Assembly: GCA_030248215.1 (NCBI GenBank)
Contig: JASANG010001285.1
Location: 1 to 64,000 of the forward strand
Length of the DNA stretch: 64,000 nucleotides
Direction of reading: 5' to 3'
Source of the DNA: Enoplolaimus lenunculus
Lineage: Eukaryota; Nematoda; Enoplea; Enoplida; Thoracostomopsidae
Shown piece by piece: positions 21,754 to 33,300 of this stretch; the first letter of the stretch is position 1, and each line of letters begins with the position of its first letter. The notes under the pieces are model-generated. The model did no database searches. It saw only the letters and a list, made by a program, of their open reading frames with translations, and had not been told where the DNA came from. The position numbers and the translations under genes are program-made.

Positions 21754-24359
21754 ATGGCAGATAAAGTGTCGATGACCTTGGACGAAATCATAGCATCCGA
21801 GCGCAAAACTCGTGGTGGCGGTCGTGGTGGTCGAGGAAGAGGTCGGGGCTCTCCGGTGCGGGGTAGAGGTCGTGGTGCAGGTCGTGGTCGTGGTGGTGGA
21901 AGATTCGCTGCTGAATCGTTCACTAGGGTAAATGCAACTGCGTAATTATCAGGGATGCGGCTGCCGATAACTAGTGTTGATTATGTCTCACGGAAACACC
22001 GCCGTTGAAAGTGGGTTCTCCATCAATAGTGACATGCTCGTTGAAAATCTGACGGAAGATTCTTTAATTGCCCACCGGCTTGTTTACGACGTGATTCATA
22101 ATCTCCTTTACTTCTGAGATAATGAATTCAGTCCGCCATGCTAGACAAGCGTACCGCCACGCCCTTGATGCTTAGTCATGATTTTCATAAGGGGGTCCAT
22201 TTTTGATGTTGGGACGCCTACAAGGACCTGAAAAAAATTGTGAAAAAACCTGAAAAACTTGGTGGAAAAGCCTGAAAAATTGAGCCTGCGAAGCCGCGGG
22301 CACCCTGATTGAATGTTCTATAGGATTTCCGATTTTACTATGTTCAGTGTGCTTACATATTTGGTTTACAGTCGGGACAGATTCCGCCTGGCCGATGGCG
22401 AAACGATCGCTTCGATGAATTTGGCAGCGGAGGCGGTGGTTTGCGTTCAACACGCCGGTCGAACATGAATGAAACCTCGAGGTTGATGATTTCAAATTTG
22501 GATTTCGGCGTTTCAGATTCTGACATAAAGGTTTGTTTGTCTGATTATGTAATTTTAGATGTGATACGTAATGCAGATAACTCTGGCATATCGGTCCTGC
22601 GTATACATTATATAGTTTTTTAAAGTTTAGCAAAACTAGCAATATTGCGCTTTGATTTTTGTTTTCTAGATATTTCACGTCAGTGCCTTTGCTCTCAATA
22701 TTTAGCATATATGATAGCAAGTAGCAATAAGTCTTACGTTTGCTTAGGAATTGTTTGGTGAATTTGGCCCAATCCGCCGAGCGTCAATACACTACGACAG
22801 ATCTGGAAGATCTCAGGGAACAGCTGAAGTGATTTATGAGCGAAGGAATGACGCGGTGCGCGCTATGAAACAGTATAATGATGTCTCACTTGATGGTAAG
22901 CTAGCATTAAAGGGTTTTTGGGTGCAAGGAATTTGAATAAATTGTTTACAAACATCCAAAACCGATTATCGAATAGTTAGCTAATAGCTAATTTGCATAT
23001 TTGTTTAATAGATAAGTCTAAATAATGGCTTTTAAATTATGTTTCAAATTATTAGGGTTGCTGAAGGGTTTTTTAGTGCGAGGAATCTGAATAAATTGTT
23101 TACAAACCGCCAAAACCAATAAATGAATAGTTAGCTAATAACTAATTTGCATATTAGCTTAACTGGTTACGTGTGTTCGAGCATCGCTCAATACATGTAG
23201 TCCCACTACGACTGGTTGTATAATTGTTGCCGCGCGTACTGTATTAAGTTTATGCCATGATGTGCCGTACTTTATTAGCTGGATATGTACTTATTGTTGA
23301 GTCAGAATCTGAATATATACCTAAATTACAGACGTTTGTTTTCAAAGTGCCAATCTGGCTGTAACAAAAATATGATATCCAAGTTTGCTGTTTCCCAATT
23401 TTAAATTGTTGTTTATGTGCCTTAATCACTTTACTGTAGATTGTAGTTTGTAGTTGTTTGTTTTGTCGTTTTTCATTACATATATAATTGTTTTAGACTT
23501 TATTTACGTACGTGGATATATAAGTACATATATAAATAAATGAATACATAATGTTTATTTTAGGGCGTTTAATGAAAATAGAATTGGTTACTGGTATCTC
23601 GCCTGATCGACTTGGAAATTTCGGGTAAGGAAGGATGCTTCAAATGTGAGCTGCTCCGAAGTTCTTTGTCAAAACTGTTCATGATCAATTCGCTATGTTT
23701 GCTAAGGAAAATTTGCTCGTTTATGTTTTTCACACATTGCGGTACGTCACAGAGGCAGGCAAATATGATGGTAAAGTTTTGCATTTTATGAACGTCTGAT
23801 ATTTTGATGGGTTGGTACAACATGACTTTAAAACACTTCAAAATGACAAAAACTAACAACAAATTAGTTTCCAAAAATGTGCGTAGCTTACAGATCTGTT
23901 GCTTGCGGTCTTAACCGATAACATGCATTAATAACACTAGCTTCACAACATGGGTGTATCAACAAAGTGTCGCGTGACGCGATATGATAAAAACGGTACC
24001 GTACTCTCATGTGCATGTTCGCAAAAGGTACATCAAATTCGGTTTAGTGTATTTTGCTGTCCCCGGTAGCGGCGCCCCTGCCCCGGCAAAATCCTGTCCC
24101 GGGACATCTGTAATATGTACCTCAACCCGTGACATCTCTAGTATATACCTCAACCCGTGACGTAGTATATATTCTTAATTTGTTTTGTAGGCGAGGAACT
24201 GGGCGTGGTTTTGGCCGTGGAACACGAGCTAATCTAGGCGGCGGCCGTGGTCGCGGTGGCCGCGGAGGCAGAGGCCGTGGTGGAGGCGGGGCAGGTCCTT
24301 CTAAAACAGCGGAAGAACTAGACGCGGAGCTTGATGCATACTCCAAACGTGTTGACTGA
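21754..24359 (+). CDS. ALYREF: ALYREF / THO complex subunit 4, mRNA export adaptor (five exons, 236 aa)
   Basis: Exons 21754-21927, 22372-22530, 22748-22895, 23564-23624 and 24191-24359 join in phases 0, 0, 1 and 2 and total 237 codons including TGA. The protein begins [16 protein letters not shown], the N-terminal UAP56-binding motif, followed by a first RGG region. The RRM runs from about residue 89 ([38 protein letters not shown]) to [10 protein letters not shown] second RGG-rich region follows, and the C-terminus [16 protein letters not shown] is the second UAP56-binding motif. Length and domain order match animal ALYREF (about 250 aa). Known role: it bridges UAP56/DDX39B, TREX and NXF1 to load export factors on spliced mRNA in the nucleus. 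No damage is visible. The 61-base fourth exon is easily missed but is required to finish the RRM. Confidence 0.96.
22909..23222. mobile_element. Inverted, truncated copy of the 160-bp-repeat element in ALYREF intron 3
   Basis: ATTGTTTACAAACATCC, AATAGTTAGCTAATAGC and the terminal block TAGTCCCACTACGACTGGT match, in reverse orientation, the element at 9373-10505. About one and a half internal units remain. The insertion lies 14 bases after the exon 3 donor. Confidence 0.6.
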
Positions 24360-24569
24360 AAGAAAAATACGTTGAAAGCTTGTGACGGGACGAATTTTGT
24401 GCAGTTTGTTTATCGCTCTAATGGTTATTGATGTTGTAGGTAAGCTGTCCGGTCTACTATTCAATTTTGTATAGCGTTGCGTGCGATTCAAATATTTGTC
24501 TGGTTCATGTTATTTTTAAGGTCATCCAGTTTTTCTTGGGTACTATAAAATAGAGATGGCCTAGGATCA

Positions 24570-24716
24570 AGGATGGGAGTCTTGGTATTTGGCAGGTCTC
24601 GGGCTTCAACAATGCAATGCTGAATCCTCGATTTTTGGTCTCGGTTCCAAACCTCCTAGACCAAGACCTGCCAAATACGTACCGAAACTTTCCTGCACCG
24701 AGGCACCCATCCAGGA
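24570..24716. mobile_element. Short CGAGAC-type MITE
   Basis: GGATGGGAGTCTTGG and CGAGGCACCCATCC face each other across a small core. It is a deleted member of the family at 14641 and 18979. Confidence 0.55.
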
Positions 24717-25471
24717 ATATACTTAGGCACTGCTGCCTCCTTAAAACAACACAGGTCACCTATATCACGTTTTCCGGTGTTATTGTTATCCAATAAGGTT
24801 TGTGAACGTACACTGCCACATGCAACCATTTACAACACATGTATGATAAAAATAGTAAGTCAACCAGTCCTATGGCAATTGGCATTAATACAAATGATGC
24901 GCGGTAATTTAATATTCGGTCGCACTATGCAAGCTACAACCGGAATAAGCGGGGCTGGATTAAGTGGAAGACGACATAATCAACACGAGACTAATAATAG
25001 GCACAACCGAAATTACTAAACACCGTAACCGGGAAGTAATATAAATGCCGGAACCGGTATCTTGGTTGCACCCTTGTGATTGCTACATCGAATTGCGACA
25101 TATTTTGTATGGCTGATTGACATTCAAAATCATGTTATACAACCGGGTAAAGTTCAGTGGAGATCGGAATTCAAATTCAAAAAGAACATCTGTCCAAATG
25201 AAGTTCACAATGCATAGTTGGAAATTAAAAATTTTTTTACGACGTCTGAAGTTTCATTTTCTTTTTGTCACAGTGTTTATATTATGAAAAGTGCTTGTGT
25301 GTTTCGCCTGAGATTATGAAAATGACTATTGGTTTTACATTGTTTGGTCTTTGTTTGAATTTTCGATTTTCAGGAAATCGATAAACTCAACCATTTATCG
25401 ATCTGAGGTAGGGTTTCGTAATGAAATTTAATTATTGTCTCAGGTTTTTAATATATTTTTATTATTTTCAG

Positions 25472-27036
25472 ATATTGACGTACACATTCTATGCTAAACA
25501 TTCTGGACCGCACAAGTTTCGCGCAAAAATATGGTTGCTATTAAGATATGTAGATGGTCATGGATTAGACGAAATTAAGCTGTTTCACCTGGCGATCAAT
25601 TTTACGCGTAAAGAAAGACTATTACGTAGTCGGCAATGTTGCAACTCATTTTGTTCGCCGAGACAATTTTGCAGGTGTAAAATGTTTTAATCTTGGTCAA
25701 CCGATTCTCCTAAGTTGATTTTAATTGGGGTGTATTTAAGTTTGAATTTTGACCGTACGAAGCTACCTACGTAATATGCTGTCGGCTGCACACTCGCATA
25801 GCAATGTTCCCTATGTTGCTGGCTGAGGGTGTAAAATTATACGTTGGGTTATAAGTTGTGCTACGCTGTTAAGTGGTTTATTAACTGTATTATGTGTACA
25901 CAGGTTTTACTATAGAATACTGCTTACTTTTTAAATATAGCTGGCTTCTCCACAGCGGGGGGGGGGCAGCACTTTTCGAAATTTTCCTTTTCCCCCGGCG
26001 AAAATTTTGCCGCCCCCAGGAAAGGCCCCCCCGGCGAATTTTCGGCCGGCCCCCAGCAAAATGCCCCTCAGCAATTTTTTTGCTGGCGGCCCCCAGGACT
26101 TCTCTAAGCCAAAAATTTTTAATGTTAAAACATAAAGACCTGGACTTTTTTTGAGGCGGACATTCGGCAAAATGTGATTTTATGTTACGCTGAGTACTCA
26201 TAATTTTTTAATAGCGTTACAAATACCGGTAGTAACTAGTACAATTCAATAATGAACTGAAAAAAGCACAATTATATAAAGACCGTTTCAGGGCATACAG
26301 CATTCGAAAGTACCTTGCAGCAACAAGTTCAACCCGCCTGAGCCTTATGATAAACTGAAGCTGTGACTAATATATAAAATATATGTTAATCACAGTTTCA
26401 ATTATAGATTATCTATATTTTATATAATTGTGCTTCTTTCAACTTCTGGTAAAGTTGTCAGTAATATTAGTTAAAATTATTGTTATTGGCGTTTGCGGGG
26501 AAATTTGTGTCATGTTGAGCGATGAGTAATCTTCAGTTGAGTTTGAAACACGATCTAGAATAAAAAAAATGGTCCAAAAAGTCGGCTTGCAAAATTTTGA
26601 GCCTACCCCCCAGATCATCTGGAGGCCCCCCAGGAAAACTGACCCCAGGAAAATCAACTGCCCCCCAGGAAACGCCCCCCTGGCGGAAATTTTCAAGCTG
26701 TGGAGAAGCCAATATAGTATTTTATTCTGTACAAGTGATGTAAATTCTGATTGGATGCGAAATTTTCGGTTTTAAGCGAGTTCGTAGCAAAGTCTTTTAA
26801 TTCCGCATAGCGTTAAGTTTTAATATGTATGTTTTGTTTTATGTAAATAAATTGCTGGTTCGTTTTTGATTGGAGCGTTTATGGTCTTTGGCGATAGACC
26901 TGTTTCAGAAGATTTTTTTATAAGTTCAGTAAGTACAAAGTATGCAAGGCGAGTGCGGTTCGTGCTGAAAAGGATTAATGTACGAAAATTGAGTGGACCA
27001 GATACGAAAACATCCGGGAACCTTGTTGCTCTTTAA
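25472..27036 (+). CDS. Two orphan exon candidates of an unknown gene
   Basis: Stretch 25472-25674 has a strong acceptor (TTATTATTTTCAG) and donor (TTTGCAG/GTGTAA) and is open for 67 codons in phase 0, with ILTYTFYAKHSG and LDEIKLFHLAINF. A second frame in its right half reads DYYVVGNVATHFVRRDNFA. Stretch 26930-27036 has an acceptor (ATAAGTTCAG) and an open tail ending KTSGNLVAL before TAA. The phases allow two different joins, so the reading frame is undecided. No family is recognised. A transposon occupies the intervening sequence. Confidence 0.25.
25942..26711. mobile_element. Non-autonomous DNA transposon with 15-bp TIRs and ATATAG duplication
   Basis: TGGCTTCTCCACAGC at 25942 is the exact inverse of GCTGTGGAGAAGCCA ending at 26711, and ATATAG flanks both sides (25935-25940, 26712-26717). 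The inner ends are rich in CCCCCAGGAAA and GGCGAATTTT. No transposase frame is visible. Confidence 0.7.
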
Positions 27037-29047
27037 ACGGGCTTAGGGAAGTCAACAGTATCAAAACTGCCCGAAAATTTGTTTCTATATAGTCAAGCAT
27101 GCTTTAATTTTGTCATCCAAAACGCACAATTTGCGATCTGAAACTCAAGATGTTTGTTACATTTTAAGATTATAAACGAGTCGCCGAAAAAAATTGTGAT
27201 TACATGTTTGTACCGAAGAATAAGGTTAAAATAAATGACCGCTATATTTCTAGCATATCAATAAGGGGGCCTATGTTATTTTAAGGTGTGTCCAGGTTTC
27301 TGGTGAGTCTTAAAAGAGTAGGTTTAGATTACCGCTCATCCAGGTGGCTTCTTGACTGAAGTTAGTATTAACTTCCCCTGTAGTGAGTGTTCAACGTCAG
27401 ATAGCAAGTTTTGCAAGAGCAGTGGACGGATCTTCAACCGGTTAGTCCGGACCAAATTTTGGCCCATGTTATAGATTAAGGGACATTTATGCACTTAGAG
27501 TTTATAAGGCTTTGTTATTATAGCGAAGAAGCGCGTTTAGGCTGAATCGCAGGTCGGCACAGGCCTATGTCGTTAAAGGTTTTTTGTGCCCAACTTCGTA
27601 TTGCCGTGCGTTTTCTTGAGTGCCAAGTTTCGCCATTCTTTTTACCCAACTATTTCGTTGTTCCATGAAATCGATGCAGCATGTTTTAAAGCAACTGAAG
27701 CAGTCTAGAGTCAGATTAGCATAGTTTCGGTTTTCGGCTCTCGTTCTGCATCTGCCCGCAATATAAACGACTGAGCGGATGATGTCGAGATTCAGTCGAA
27801 TTTTTCGAACTTTGTTTCCAGATAGCGAAATTTGCAGGTATTTGTCTACCGGAAACGGAATTTCGGTTGCAGCCTGGTTGCAACCAAAAACACTAGCTAT
27901 TGCGAAAATTTCGGCGTCCGTTATGGAAATGCGAGCAACTATCATGTTAGATATACTTAAATATTCCGAGTATTTTGCTGAAGGCACGCATGAAGGCTAT
28001 ATACACACTTCTGGCGATTCCATTTTGTTCACAATATATGGTATTTTGATGAATCATGTGAAGATCAGGAGTGGAACGTTTTTTCCGCGGAACTGAAATA
28101 CATCAAGCTTAAGCTTTCGATTAATTGTTTGCTTTAGGCTTAGGCTCAGTAATATGGTTAATCTTCTGTTACGGTCATATTCTATACATTGCCCAAAAGT
28201 TTCATGTTTCCTATGAGGCAGTTTGAGTGGGCCTGAAAATAACAGTTTCCGTCGACTATTGTTTTCTTAATTTTAGTCGCATCTGGATTTTACAGCAGCA
28301 GGTAGCGCTAAATCGTACGCAGGGGCCCAACGAGGCTTTTTCTGCCAACTTGACGTTGAATGCTGTGCGACTCAGATTGAGAAGGGGTTAAATAATACAT
28401 GGCTGAAACAATAATAACGGCGCATTTGATAAACGTGTTCGACGAGTGTCACATGGAAATACACAACTCTGAAACCGCCACTGGTCGTAGTGCAGCTTTA
28501 TGGCACAAAAAGTTTAAGTAGACGGGGGAAGGAGGAATTTTATAAACGGGGGCTGGACGGTGCCAAATCAGGTATTTGACCATGGTTAGTCTGATTGCAA
28601 AAAATTTGATACCATTGAACTCAGCTACGCAACCTGGGTCGAATGGTATATAATTTGTCTAACTTTTTGACAAAAAATATTTTTGAAGCCCAAATACTTA
28701 TGCAAAAAAAAATTGAAAAATTCAACAATTTTTGGGCAAACGAAGCCTGGGGGAATAATAGAAATGACCCAATATTTGCCCACCTCATTTTGTTTGCAAA
28801 AAACAAAAGATTTTAATCTTGCAACTTTTATACTTCAGTATCCGTTTTTCGTTCCCGCTATATTTTGATCACTATCCGTTTCCGTTATTTTTACTATCCG
28901 TTTACACCCTGATATGAACGAGTCTTACGTGGCAATAAACGCTACACACATCTGAGAATAATGTCATAAACATCAATGCTAATCATACAAATCTTGCATT
29001 GTTTTTGCCTATGTGGTGCTGCTAACCAGCTTGTAAATATTGGCCAA
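26718..29047. other. Mostly unassigned; a few MITE ends
   Basis: Recognised pieces are a partial GGGGCGTCC-type MITE near 27265-27335, ACCGGA-type remnants at 27840-27885 and an AACGGA-type end at 28850-28909. A 144-base stretch at 27897-28040 is open on the plus strand between a plausible acceptor (CACTAG) and donor (ATATG/GTATTT), and the opposite strand is also open, so I do not call it a gene. Confidence 0.35.
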
Positions 29048-29226
29048 TGTAAAGATCATGGGCGGAACGTTTTTCTGTCGGACTAGAATACAGTATAAGC
29101 TTAAGCTTTAGACTAATTTTTTGCTTGGCTTAGGCTTATGCTTAGGCTTAGGCTTATGCTTAGCCTTAGGCGTAGGATTAGAAATATGCTTATAATACCA
29201 TTCCGTCTCTATTCTTTACATTGGCC
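29048..29226. mobile_element. CTTAGG-type MITE (GGGGCGGAACG ends)
   Basis: ATGTAAAGATCATGGGCGGA at the left faces TCTTTACATTGGCC at the right, around AAGCTTAAGCTTTAGAC and a run of CTTAGG hexamers ending AATATGCTTATA. Sister copies are at 38739-38925, 44892-45090, 46490-46860, 47805-47925, 55120-55292, 58491-58680 and 59337-59500. Confidence 0.7.
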
Positions 29227-29739
29227 TAAATCTTATACCTAACTAAATTTCAACTATTACCATAAAAAACATGACACAATTTACGGTATTTCCATAACGA
29301 AAACGGATCTCAATTTTTATCGGAAACAGAAACAGATATCCGGCTTATACCCTGCTTCTGACTTAAAAGCAAGTTTCGAAACTACATTCAACGTTTTCTG
29401 GTTTGATTTTTTCAATTGGCTCATTTTTGAATGATAATTTGAATCGATATCTTCAATCTCATCAGAAATCGACAATAGTCTGGTTGAACTACGGTGAGCG
29501 TTGTACATTTTTGAACGGGAAATGAAAAGTTGGCAAACTTTCTGGCAGTTAAATATTTGGTAATGTAAAAATTTGCACGTATGGTCAGTGCTTTCATCGG
29601 TAGATATGGCAGTGACAACGGCAGTAATTAATCCGGCAGACGTTTCTACACTAAACAAATTGGTCACGCTGTCATTGGTTGTCTATATATCGTAATGATT
29701 TTTAGCACACAAACAAGTGCTGCAATACTCAAATCTAAT

Positions 29740-30240
29740 TCGCTCTTCAGTGTCAGAAGTGACACTAGTTTGCAATTCTTGATTTCGATTGGTTCTTTAG
29801 CATCAGGACTGATGCTGGTGTTGCAATATTGGATTACTGTTGGCTTTTCGCAGCGACGTCGGCACTGCTGTTGCTAGTCGCGGTTCCGTTGGTTTCTTAT
29901 TTCAAAATCGGCAATTTTGTTGTAGTTCTTGATTCCTATTGGTTTTTAACTTCAGGACTCGAATTAGTTTGATTTTCGATTTCTATTCGTTTTTGAGCAT
30001 CATGATTGACAATTATGCGGCGATAATCAATTTATCTTGGACAGCAACAGGATTCCCATTTGTGTTACGATTCTCGATTCCTATTGGTTCTTTAGCATTA
30101 AATCTAGCACTAATGTCATTCTCGATCTCTATTGGTACTTTATCGTCAGGATTAGCTCTGTTATTGCAGTTGTCGATTCTTATTGGTTCCTTAATAGCAG
30201 CGACGTCGGCACTGATGTTGCTGTCAATCGCTTATGATTG
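29740..30240. repeat. Degenerate 48-bp tandem repeat downstream of the HAD gene
   Basis: The motif TCCTATTGGTTCTTTAGCAT recurs at 43-57 base steps (near 29788, 29845, 29888, 29936, 29985, 30082, 30130, 30181), about ten units. Because 48 is divisible by three, both strands show 16-residue periodic frames: hydrophobic on plus, and EPIGIEN-like on minus. The plus frame (29939-30418) overlaps the HAD coding exon in antisense. I treat the array as a minisatellite in the HAD 3' flank. Confidence 0.6.
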
Positions 30241-30307
30241 GCCGATGCAAAGTATTGCAAAGTTTCCTGGTGTCTTGATTTTCATTACAATTGGTCAATG
30301 TGTACAA

Positions 30308-30313
30308 TTTATT
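30308..30313 (-). terminator. Poly(A) signal candidate for the HAD gene
   Basis: TTTATT on plus is AATAAA on the minus strand, 46 bases after the TAA of the HAD phosphatase gene. The position is plausible for a short 3' UTR that ends before the 48-bp repeat array. Confidence 0.4.
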
Positions 30314-30358
30314 ATTCATTGGCTGCAGTTCCGGGAAGACGCCTTCGTTCATTGGTCG

Positions 30359-33300
30359 TTATTTGCCACAATGCGAACAACAATACATATACATATCGTC
30401 TTTCGAATGACTGAGTGAAATACCTGGCCCGACAAGCGTTTTGTGTCTCAGAGAGTTGCGAATCAGTTCAGTTACTCCTCGAAATAGGCGTTCGGTCCCT
30501 TTTTGAATACGATTCGTAGATGCAGCTTTATTTCTAAACTTCCAATCTTCAACGACTTCAGAACTGACTACTGCTTGAGCGTTTGATGGTTCGAATACGT
30601 GAGCGGTGATTCCACCTGGGATTTCGGCTAATTTTGACACATAATCTATTGCGTGGCGATCATTCTCTGCGTCTCCAGCGAATAGGATCCCGACTACGTC
30701 GTAGCCTTGACGGATGTAACGCCACAGTAGGATGTCCATCGCTTTGGGTTTGCTGATTTCGGCGCACATTACTTCGAGACTGTTGTGGGACATGGTTATA
30801 TCTGAAGAATAAAATGTTCGAAAGTGAATGTTTTAGGTGTTTGTGAACGATTGCACTACACAAAAATGGTGAGACAAATTGACACTCTCTGAAATAGGCT
30901 CTATGCGACTACACAAACTGAGAGTCAAATTCGACTCGGCCAGAGTCAAACGTGCGACTTAGTGAGTCGAATTTGACTCTGGCGGAGTCGAATTTAAATC
31001 ATTTTGTGTAGTTCCACAGAGCCGATTTCGGAGAGAGTTCAATTTGACTCACCATTTTTTGCAGTGTGCGCACTGACGCACAAATTGGAATTTATTTGCT
31101 TACAAATTCATGGCGTTTCTCTTAATATTCAACGTCAAGCTTTCCTCTTGTATTTCGCTCGCGATATTTTCTCACTGTAGTAAAACTTAGTAAAAACCAT
31201 AGTTTTGCTATATTTAATTTTATTTTTGTTTTTTTAATATTTGCACATGATTTTCTACATAATTCAACAAGTAACTGGTGTCCGGAAGGGCCTAATTTCT
31301 GTACGTGTTGAAATTAGTGCGACTTAGGGATCGTCGTAATTTGTTTCACCGTAAGACAAGAATTATTCTATTTTGATGCGTTTTTTCACAGTTTCTGCGG
31401 TATTTCAAAAGCATAGCGGGTTGGTTAGGTATTTCATACATTCTGTTTACGATAACCATGGCCGTAGATAGCTGGCTCAGCCTCGCCTGGCATAATGTGG
31501 TTTTACAATCCGGGAATCCCGGGATCAGTCGCTATGTGAAGTATTGTTTGCTGTAATCCATATAGGTTTCAGTTTCAAGTTTGTAAGTTTATCGTTGAAC
31601 AAGTCAACTAAAACTGAGTTCTTATTCAATGTAACTGAACTCAGAACTCGCTTTTAGTTAATTATTAATTCACAAGAATTTAATCAACTCAGAGTGCAGT
31701 TAATAGTTACTGTTATTCTCACAGGAATTTAGTCAACTGTCAGACCGAGGTAATATTTACTGTTATTATTAACCTGGACAAAATTATATATACAGCCTAT
31801 GTTATAGTTGATTAATCAACTCACTGGAATTTACAGTGTAAAAATAGATCAAAAAACCATCATACCGACTTGAAGTGTAATTTGAGACAATATTTCTTTT
31901 CTAAGAGAGCGATAAATTGCTTGTGCTTGTATAACGCTCATTGTAGCGAGCGCTTCACTCTTAATATGAATTGAGCAAGTGTACAGTTTATCCGGTTCGT
32001 CGGCGACAATTTCACGGTACTCGCTTCGATCTGAAAACAGTAAAAATACCGGAAGCGGATAGTGATTAACGTCCATGTTACTTTAAGGGGCGTCCAGGTT
32101 TCTGGTGGGTGTATAAACGAATAGTTTTAGATTCTACATTATATTTTTTGCTTAGGCGTAGGCTTAGGCTTAGGAATACGCTTCAGCTACTGTTATCCCA
32201 TAAAAAATAATATTGGCCGTGATTAAACTGGCGGAAATGTATTTAAAATTTTTGACAAATTTCCATTTGAGTACAGTTGTACAGATGTCACCGCACCCAG
32301 CGCCTCCGAATCTTAGTAGAAGTTAGGTTATAGTAGCTGGGATCACATTTCTGGTGTGAATGTGTGAGCTTTCGGGCTGCACAGAAATTTTTGGGTCAAG
32401 ATCTTGGCGGAGAGACCCCGAACGGGCTGGTGTCGGCAGACACAGCCTTGGTTCGGAAGGTTCTGAGCTGGAAAGAGCAGCCCTTGAAGTATCGGCGCTT
32501 TGGAGAGTTGCTGCGTGGGTATGTGCACAGATTCAAAATCTGCTTAAAGTTTCAAAAAGTATAAACATTGCAGATTGGTCCTGGGTGAGCTGTGGAGGCT
32601 TCCGCAGCTCAATATGTATAGAAAGAGTTGCAAACTATTCATATTCAACGAATCTGAACGGGATATAAATGTTTTCAGGTCTGGATTGGCTGTTGTAAAA
32701 GATGTGAATTTTACGGAAAGTTGTCTTGATCTGAATTTGGCTTAATTCAGATGTATATGGTGTAAAACTTTGTAAAAGGTTGTGAAAAGTGCTGAACTTG
32801 ATGGAAACGGTTAGAAAACGCTATATTTCGTCTAAATTTTCGAATTCGCCACCTATGAAAACCTATATAAAATTTTGGAAATTATTATCAAATTTTATAG
32901 ATAGCTAGCTACTGATTATTATTACAAAACGTGATTGGCTTGTTTCCGCGGTAACGTGGCAGTTTGAGTATGGTTGTTTACGTGTAACGGTGGATTTTTC
33001 TGATTTGTGGAATATATATTGTGTTCCGGGTAGCGAGGAGTTTACGGGAAATAGGAGAACCGGTTATGCAAAATAACCGAAATTCTTAAGTTTTCGTGTG
33101 ACTCTGCCAAGGATATCGGAGGAGTATTGTATTGGAAAGTGTGTATGATCGTGCGGTTATTATTTTCATGAATTTTGACAAGTGTTTTCGTTTTGGATTT
33201 TGATACATGCTACACCAATCTAGGGTATAGTCTTTGTGGCCGTTTTCTGGGATAATTTAGTTGAGTGGGAACGTGAAGTTAAAGTGATGCATAGGCTTTG

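Noticed and set aside
24122-24346. Pro-rich minus-strand frame
   Set aside because: It is the antisense shadow of the ALYREF RGG exon.
25890-26201. Overlapping 79-103 codon frames
   Set aside because: They lie in the terminal region of the TIR-bounded element at 25942-26711, in GC-rich repeat words.
27897-28040. Possible plus-strand exon with EMRATIMLDILKYSEYF
   Set aside because: The opposite strand is equally open, the acceptor is weak, and it sits between MITE remnants.
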